A DNA stretch of 39,194 nucleotides from JADFAK01 sp047615865 (GTDB lineage Bacteria; Bacteroidota; Bacteroidia; Flavobacteriales_D; Sanyastnellaceae). The stretch is taken from NCBI GenBank assembly GCA_047615865.1, contig JBLHIB010000021.1, forward strand, positions 1-39,194, read 5' to 3'. A program made the translations under genes and the position numbers. The notes under the pieces were generated by a model. That model was given only the letters and a program-made list of their open reading frames with translations, was not told the origin of the DNA and did no database searches. This document shows, one piece after another, positions 34,033-39,194 of this stretch; the first letter of the stretch is position 1, and the number at the start of each line of letters is the position of its first letter.

Positions 34033-36717
34033 ATGAGACTTTTCACTGGAAACATAATTATGCTTGTCTTCACAATCGCATTTCTTGCGATTGGTACTGT
34101 GGCTTGTGCGACGCATATTGTAGGTGGTGAAATCTACTACACTCATCTCGGTTCCGATGAATATGAGTTAACCTTGAAAGTTTATAGGGATTGCGGCCCA
34201 GCCAATTCAAATCAAACTGGTTTCGATCAATTTGCCATGGTAGGCATCTTCGTCAGTGGAAACATGCACACTCAATTGGACCTACCACTTACTTCGGCTG
34301 AGGTGAATTTTGTCCCAGTCCAACTTGAGAACCCCTGTTTCGTTCTTCCACCTGATGTGTGCGTTGAAGAAGCCATTTACACCGCCATTGTTAACCTCCC
34401 CCCCAATGTCAACGGTTATGATCTGGTATATCAACGCTGTTGTCGAAACCCGTCTATTGTCAATCTAATCAATCCAGAAGATGCAGGAGTGACTTTTACG
34501 ACACGTATTCCAAGTACGAATTTGATTGCGACCAATAACAGCTGTCCTGTCTTTCAAAACTTCCCCCCAGTCGCCCTGTGCACTGGAGGATCATTTATAT
34601 TCGACCACGGAGCAATTGATCCAGATGGAGATGACTTGGTCTATGAATTCTGCACCCCACTCCATGGTGCTACTGCCGACGATCCTGCCCCGACACCTGA
34701 ACCACCACCTTATGTGAATGTGACATGGGCAGGAGGCTATTCTTCCAACTACCCAATTGATAGCAATCCAGCTTTTAATATTGACGCATCCACGGGGGCG
34801 TTATCTGGCACCCCAACCCAGCCTGGGCAGTATGTCATCGGTATATGTGTTAAGGAATATAGAAACGGATTTTTGATCAATACAGTGACACGTGATTTTC
34901 AATTCAACGTCACAATTTGTGATCCCAATATTGTTGCTGCAATTCCTGAGCAAAGTTCTCTTTGCGATGGCCTTACAGTGAACTTCGATAACACTTCAGT
35001 CAACGCACAAGACTTTTATTGGAACTTTGGTGATCCCTCAACAGAAGATGATTTCTCCCTTGATCCTTCTCCTTCTTATACTTATGCCGATACGGGTACT
35101 TTTGAAGTCACTCTAATTGCCAATCCTAGCTGGACCTGTGCAGATACAGCCTATCAGACATTCACTGCCTACCCTCTTGTGCAGCCAGAAATTGTTGGCC
35201 CCGAATTCGAATGCTTGAATGGTCAGCCGCAATGGACTTTATGGGCCGATGGAGAATATGAGAGTCAAGCCGAATTTACTTGGAGTTTTCCAGGAGCGTC
35301 AAACCAAAACGCCAGCAGTCAAGAATTTCCAAACCCACTTTTCTTCGACACGCCTGGAAATTATACGGTTGAGCTGATGATTCAGGAAAACACGTGCGAT
35401 TCAACCGTAAGCATTGAGATTACAGTTCCACCTGACCCTGTTGCAGTTATTCCTGCGCAGGACCTATTTTGCAATGGCCTCACTTTCCTTTTTGAGAACA
35501 ACAGTTTGAATTCCACATCCTACGAATGGTCCTTTGGAGATCCTTTTTCGAACGACGATGAGTCCCTTGATTTTGAACCCGAATACACCTATTCTGACAC
35601 CGGATCTTATGTTGTGAATTTGACGGCCTATGCTGATAATACTTGTCCAAACTCAACAAATGCCGACTTCACGATACATACGCTTCTAGATCCTTTCTTT
35701 CTTCCAGCTGAATCACAGTGCTTTGAAGGAAACAGCTTCAACTTTACCGCATTGGGAACAGATGACAGCCAAGCCATTTATACTTGGGACTTTGGTGAAG
35801 TAGCCAATCCTTCGGCCTCAGGTCTTACGAGTCCAACAGGTATTCATTTTATTGAACCTGGTTCGCACTTAATTACACTGACCATATCCGAAAACGGATG
35901 TGAAAAAACGTACGAAGATGAAGTGGAAGTAGTTCCCAACCCTGACTTTAATTTTTATCTTGGTGAACAAGTTGGTTGCCAACCCTACTATTCTCATTTT
36001 GAAGACTCATCTTATTCTGAAACACCCATTTTCTACACATGGGATTTTGGCGACGGTTCCACGTCGACATCTGCGAGCCCCAACCATCTGTATCAAAACG
36101 CAGGTTTGTACGACGTGACCGTGACAGCATACACTCTAGCGGGTTGCGCGGAAGAAGAGTCCTTTTTGTTCGAAGATGCAGTTTTGGTATATCCACCGCC
36201 ACAAGCGGGAATCGATGTAGAACCTAACGTTGTTGACATCCTTCAACCGGATGTCTTTATATCCGACTTATCAATAGGAGGAACCGATTGCCAGTATTAC
36301 ATGAGCGACGGCGGCAGCATGGAAGATTGCGAGGGCTGGTATTCATTTACCGATGGTGGCACATTTGAGGTGTACCAGATAATTACTGACATTCAAGGCT
36401 GCCGGGACACCGCCTATGCGACTGTCATAGTTAATGGCCACACTTTGTATATCCCCAATAGTTTCACGCCGAATGGGGACGGTATAAACGATATATTCTT
36501 GCCTATTGCACTTGGGGTTTCCACCTTTAGAATGGAAATTTACGACCGTTGGGGTGAGATAATATTCGTGAGCGAAGATCGAAAAACACCATGGGTCGGT
36601 GATGTGCACAATGGAGATCATTTTGCAAAGGATGGCGTCTACATCTATTATGTGGTGATTGAAGACCAGGTTGGCTTTCCCTATGAGTTTACTGGGCACG
36701 TAACACTATTTAGATAG
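34033..36717 (+). CDS. T9SS type B cargo with multiple PKD domains
   Basis: This 894-residue secreted protein has a signal peptide (about 1-25). An N-terminal region of some 270 residues begins THIVGGEIYYTHLGSDEYEL and includes VYRDCGPANSNQTGFD, a start shared by many large Bacteroidota surface proteins whose function I do not know. Five PKD-like domains follow at about residues 300-715 (for example YWNFGDPSTEDDFS, WSFGDPFSNDDES, WDFGDGSTSTS). The first four are an ABAB duplication. Residues about 805-894 are the sorting domain: YIPNSFTPNGDGINDIF, EIYDRWGEIIFVS, FTGHVTLFR. It has its own promoter. A stalk or adhesin role is likely; no enzyme motif is visible. Confidence 0.83.
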   Translation: MRLFTGNIIMLVFTIAFLAIGTVACATHIVGGEIYYTHLGSDEYELTLKVYRDCGPANSNQTGFDQFAMVGIFVSGNMHTQLDLPLTSAEVNFVPVQLENPCFVLPPDVCVEEAIYTAIVNLPPNVNGYDLVYQRCCRNPSIVNLINPEDAGVTFTTRIPSTNLIATNNSCPVFQNFPPVALCTGGSFIFDHGAIDPDGDDLVYEFCTPLHGATADDPAPTPEPPPYVNVTWAGGYSSNYPIDSNPAFNIDASTGALSGTPTQPGQYVIGICVKEYRNGFLINTVTRDFQFNVTICDPNIVAAIPEQSSLCDGLTVNFDNTSVNAQDFYWNFGDPSTEDDFSLDPSPSYTYADTGTFEVTLIANPSWTCADTAYQTFTAYPLVQPEIVGPEFECLNGQPQWTLWADGEYESQAEFTWSFPGASNQNASSQEFPNPLFFDTPGNYTVELMIQENTCDSTVSIEITVPPDPVAVIPAQDLFCNGLTFLFENNSLNSTSYEWSFGDPFSNDDESLDFEPEYTYSDTGSYVVNLTAYADNTCPNSTNADFTIHTLLDPFFLPAESQCFEGNSFNFTALGTDDSQAIYTWDFGEVANPSASGLTSPTGIHFIEPGSHLITLTISENGCEKTYEDEVEVVPNPDFNFYLGEQVGCQPYYSHFEDSSYSETPIFYTWDFGDGSTSTSASPNHLYQNAGLYDVTVTAYTLAGCAEEESFLFEDAVLVYPPPQAGIDVEPNVVDILQPDVFISDLSIGGTDCQYYMSDGGSMEDCEGWYSFTDGGTFEVYQIITDIQGCRDTAYATVIVNGHTLYIPNSFTPNGDGINDIFLPIALGVSTFRMEIYDRWGEIIFVSEDRKTPWVGDVHNGDHFAKDGVYIYYVVIEDQVGFPYEFTGHVTLFR

Positions 36718-36834
36718 CTCTATTTTCTCCCGCCTTAGGCAAATGCTATTGTCTAAAATCACATTAGAACTTATCGAATCCTTTTGAAACAGCGAGGAAT
36801 GAAGCACTTACGTAATATATGTGGAATAATTTTC

Positions 36835-36842
36835 TACATTTG
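36835..36842 (+). promoter_or_regulatory. -7 promoter box (TACATTTG) for the PUR-family gene
   Basis: This is an exact TAnnTTTG octamer, giving a predicted leader of about 26 bases before the ATG at 36874. Confidence 0.6.
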
Positions 36843-36873
36843 AAAGTGAACCAATTAATCAAAACTAACTGAG

Positions 36874-37302
36874 ATGTCTGAACAGCAGAATTACAGGGAC
36901 GATTTGTACTCGAAAGCGGTGAGAGCTGGAAAGCGCACTTACTTTTTCGATGTACGGTGTACGAAGGGAAGTGATTTGTATTTGACAATCACAGAAAGTA
37001 AAAGAAGGTTTGCCGACGACGGAAAAGTATTCTACGAAAAACACAAGCTGTTCTTGTACAAAGAAGACTTCGATAAATTTTCAGAAGGTCTTGACGGTGC
37101 CATTGATAAGATTAAGATGCTTCAGGAAACTGGGGAGTTCAACTCAGAAGAAGAAGAAAGAGATTACTCTTCAAACAGCGAGGATGGGCTTGACTCTGAA
37201 AAACAAGAAAACGACGATAGTCCAAAAGAATCAGAAGCAACAGAAGTAGAAGAGGAAGAAGAAGTTACAGATATTAGTTTCGAAGACCTCGGAAAAGAAT
37301 AA
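36874..37302 (+). CDS. PUR family (DUF3276) nucleic-acid-binding protein
   Basis: Residues about 8-85 match the single PUR-repeat domain known from Bacteroidota and Borrelia (SKAVRAGKRTYFFDVRCTKG, YLTITESKRRF, YEKHKLFLYKEDFDKF), which binds single-stranded DNA or RNA as a dimer. The last 50 or so residues are a low-complexity acidic tail (EVEEEEEVTDISFEDLGKE) that may tune or compete for nucleic-acid binding (inference). Total length is 142 residues. It is monocistronic, with its own promoter, and converges on the FMN reductase gene. Confidence 0.87.
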   Translation: MSEQQNYRDDLYSKAVRAGKRTYFFDVRCTKGSDLYLTITESKRRFADDGKVFYEKHKLFLYKEDFDKFSEGLDGAIDKIKMLQETGEFNSEEEERDYSSNSEDGLDSEKQENDDSPKESEATEVEEEEEVTDISFEDLGKE

Positions 37303-37347
37303 TCAACATCTGAGAGCCACTTATTGCGGCTTATCCTATTGCCGGCC

Positions 37348-37869
37348 TCAAAAGCCAATCATCAAATTTGCATGATCATCTAGCAACTCGTTCATTCTTT
37401 TGTCCTTGAGCTCAGGATCTTTGGCGAGGATAGCCTCAATTTGGGAGAGCTTCGGCTTGGAATACAGCACATTAACTTTCAAGTAATTAAGGATACTTGT
37501 AAACTGGTCCATTCCGCGCTGACAGCCAGTAAAACCAGACGACACCCCAACCAAACCTGCTTTTTTGTTGTGAAACATTTGGGAAGGCAGACAATCCACA
37601 AAAGCTTTGAGAACGCCGGGAAAACCGCCATTGTATTCCGGAATAACAAAGACAAATTTTTCAATGTTTTCAAAAAAGGACGTGATGACATCATTCATTT
37701 GATCCGAACGATTACCATACATGTCACAGTAGATAAAGTCATGCGGTAAATCTTGCAGGTTTAGGATTTGAGAAGCCTGTCCTTTCTCGGTCAGATGTGT
37801 GGCATACTTAGTGGAAATCAGCATGCTATTGCTGTTTGGTCTATTTGTTCCGCAAACTATTGTGATCAT
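37348..37869 (-). CDS. NADPH-dependent FMN reductase family protein
   Basis: This flavodoxin-fold enzyme reduces FMN or a small acceptor (quinone, chromate, azo compound in relatives) with NAD(P)H. I take ATG 37869, which gives MITIVCGTNRPNSNSM and 173 residues, the usual N-terminus with the FMN-phosphate loop GTNRPNS. The longer frame to 37926 adds residues outside the fold. PEYNGGFPGVLKAFVD is the second FMN contact and family signature. A box with one mismatch (CACCTTTG on the minus strand, 37892-37899) lies upstream. The substrate is unknown. Confidence 0.88.
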   Translation of the reverse strand: MITIVCGTNRPNSNSMLISTKYATHLTEKGQASQILNLQDLPHDFIYCDMYGNRSDQMNDVITSFFENIEKFVFVIPEYNGGFPGVLKAFVDCLPSQMFHNKKAGLVGVSSGFTGCQRGMDQFTSILNYLKVNVLYSKPKLSQIEAILAKDPELKDKRMNELLDDHANLMIGF

Positions 37870-38041
37870 AAGGAGGTTTTTAATCGAGGGCCAAAGGTGC
37901 GAATATCTTCGCCGATTCCACAGCAATCATGTGCAAAACTTTCCCCAAAAACCGCCCATCACAGCCCTTTTAGATATTATCTTTACACCGTGAACTTGAC
38001 ACATCTAGCCGTGCTTTTTTACGAACTCTCCATTCTTACAC

Positions 38042-38722
38042 ATGAAAATACAGTTTTACGGACATTCTTGTTTTGGTATTCAGGTCGGAGATAAACATCT
38101 ATTGATCGACCCTTTTATCACAGGAAATCCGCTAGCATCAAACGTTGATGTTGATACGATTCCAGCAGACTATATCTTGATCACACATGGGCATGTTGAT
38201 CACGTTTTAGATGCCGAAATAATTGCCAAACGCACTGGCGCGATGATCATCTCAAATTTTGAGATTGTATCGTGGTATGAAGGAAAAGGAATCACCAATG
38301 TTCATCCTTTGAACCACGGTGGTCAGAAATCTTTCGAATTTGGTTCGGTGAAGTATGTCAATGCTATTCATTCGAGCGTATTGCCTGATGGAACTTATGG
38401 CGGCAATCCTGGAGGATTTGTAATTCGTGGTAAGGAAAAGACAATATACTTAGCTGGAGATACAGCCCTAACCTTGGACATGAAACTCCTGGGAGATTAT
38501 GAAAGTATTGACCTGGCAATCTTGCCAATCGGAGATAATTTCACGATGGGTGTGGCAGATGCAATTATTTGCGCAGACTTTATTGACTGTAAGCGTGTTA
38601 TCGGGATGCATTTCGACACTTTCCCACCAATCGAAATAAATCATAGAGAGGCAATAGATGCATTTGTCGAAAGCGGGAAAGAGTTGATACTAATGGAAAT
38701 AGGTGGGACACTAGACATATAA
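38042..38722 (+). CDS. UPF0173 metallo-beta-lactamase-fold hydrolase
   Basis: The 226-residue protein has the metallo-beta-lactamase fold with the dinuclear-metal motif THGHVDH (H49, H51, D53, H54). Further metal-site residues lie in AIHSS, AGDTALT and the C-terminal GMHFDTFPPIE. Length, MKIQFYGHSCFGI at the start and the overall pattern match the UPF0173/YtkL family, whose natural substrate is not established. parA follows 6 bases later; the two may be co-transcribed. Confidence 0.9.
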   Translation: MKIQFYGHSCFGIQVGDKHLLIDPFITGNPLASNVDVDTIPADYILITHGHVDHVLDAEIIAKRTGAMIISNFEIVSWYEGKGITNVHPLNHGGQKSFEFGSVKYVNAIHSSVLPDGTYGGNPGGFVIRGKEKTIYLAGDTALTLDMKLLGDYESIDLAILPIGDNFTMGVADAIICADFIDCKRVIGMHFDTFPPIEINHREAIDAFVESGKELILMEIGGTLDI

Positions 38723-38728
38723 AAAGAC

Positions 38729-39194
38729 ATGGGAAAAATAATCACTATCGCCAATCAGAAAGGTGGAGTTGGTAAAACAACATCATCAATAAACCTAAGT
38801 GCATGCTTGGGAGTTTTGGAATACAAAACACTCTTGGTAGATGCCGATCCACAAGCAAATGCTACATCTGGCGTAGGTATTGACCCGAAAAATGTCAAGA
38901 CTAGCATCTATGAATGCATCGTAAACGATGTTGATCCGCGGAATATCATTATCCAAACTGAGAATCCCAACCTGGATATACTTCCCGCGCACATCGATCT
39001 CGTTGGCGCTGAAATTGAACTCATCAACATGCCCAACAGGGAGTATATGTTGAAGAGAGCTCTTGCCAAATTAAAAGATGACTATGATTTCATTATCATC
39101 GATTGTTCTCCATCACTCGGATTGATTACAGTCAATGCCCTTACGGCGTCTGATTCTGTGATCGTCCCTGTTCAGTGTGAATACTTTGCTTTGG
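38729..39194 (+). CDS. parA: ParA/Soj chromosome-partitioning ATPase (3' end cut by window edge)
   Basis: The frame is open from ATG 38729 to the window end (155 codons). It begins MGKIITIANQKGGVGKTT, with the deviant Walker A KGGVGKTT at residues 11-18, followed by LLVDADPQANATSGVG and the Walker B-like FIIIDCSPSLGLITVNAL. This is the ParA/Soj family, which works with ParB to segregate origins. Beginning right after a UPF0173 gene in a stretch of housekeeping genes, it is the chromosomal type. parB is expected just outside the window. Confidence 0.93.
   Translation, partial: MGKIITIANQKGGVGKTTSSINLSACLGVLEYKTLLVDADPQANATSGVGIDPKNVKTSIYECIVNDVDPRNIIIQTENPNLDILPAHIDLVGAEIELINMPNREYMLKRALAKLKDDYDFIIIDCSPSLGLITVNALTASDSVIVPVQCEYFAL

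Noticed and set aside
37870..37877. CCTCCTT just before the FMN reductase ATG (minus strand) as a ribosome-binding site
   Set aside because: In the mRNA it reads as the anti-Shine-Dalgarno sense, not AGGAGG, so it cannot pair with 16S rRNA in the usual way.
37768..38094. 108-residue plus-strand ORF between the FMN reductase and UPF0173 genes
   Set aside because: It overlaps the 5' parts of two well-supported genes in other frames and has no recognisable feature.

Overview
The window is an ordinary-looking chromosomal segment of a Bacteroidota bacterium, most likely of the order Flavobacteriales (inference). The evidence is a PorT component of the type IX secretion system (T9SS), three intact cargo proteins with type B (gliding-motility-associated) C-terminal sorting domains plus one decayed copy, a Rho factor with a long disordered insertion, a PUR/DUF3276 protein, a Bacteroidota-type Lgt, an ECF sigma/anti-sigma/sensor triad, and promoters of the Bacteroidota form (exact TAnnTTTG -7 boxes). 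I see no phage, transposon, CRISPR array or plasmid replication module.

Layout. 1-1768 (minus): a family 2 glycosyltransferase cut by the window edge, behind pdxH. 2122-4017: rho with twelve tandem 15-bp repeat units, closed by a strong terminator. 4130-7425: DUF4199-like membrane protein, porT, and a FlaA1/CapD-type sugar-nucleotide dehydratase. 7568-10679: a conserved hypothetical, a YigZ/IMPACT protein that seems to use a non-canonical start, an OmpA-domain protein and a fumarylacetoacetate-hydrolase-family enzyme. 10710-11780 (minus): bifunctional DAHP synthase/chorismate mutase. 11873-12589: a barrel-like lipoprotein. 12671-12942 (minus): tRNA-Leu(GAG) and tRNA-Lys(UUU). 13273-16213: a small secreted protein and a CUB/PKD/P-domain T9SS cargo. 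16272-18128: an SF1 helicase whose leader is the preceding gene's terminator. 18252-21449: acyl-CoA carboxylase beta subunit and a GT-C glycosyltransferase. 21438-21869 (minus): a T9SS cargo pseudogene. 21871-24851 (minus): a membrane 4Fe-4S protein and an FAD oxidoreductase. 25035-27541: mtaB and lgt, overlapping. 27688-30811: a T9SS cargo and a secreted VWA protein. 31015-32615: ECF sigma, putative anti-sigma and Spy-like sensor. 32668-33897 (minus): DEAD-box helicase. 34033-36717: PKD-repeat T9SS cargo. 36874-39194: PUR protein, FMN reductase (minus), UPF0173 hydrolase and a partial parA.

How it fits together. Most genes are housekeeping (B6 cofactor, aromatic amino acids, tRNA modification, lipoprotein maturation, transcription termination, chromosome partition). 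A second theme is the cell envelope: one T9SS assembly protein, several T9SS substrates, lipoprotein and OmpA-type proteins, and polysaccharide enzymes. The most informative observations are structural. Exact TAnnTTTG boxes sit only 6-40 bases before about a dozen start points. This corrects several start codons and suggests that some mRNAs are leaderless or nearly so. The sorting-domain pseudogene can be read past three nonsense codons to its natural C-terminus. I did not find a convincing novel multi-gene system; the ferredoxin/FAD-reductase pair and the sigma triad are the best functional candidates.
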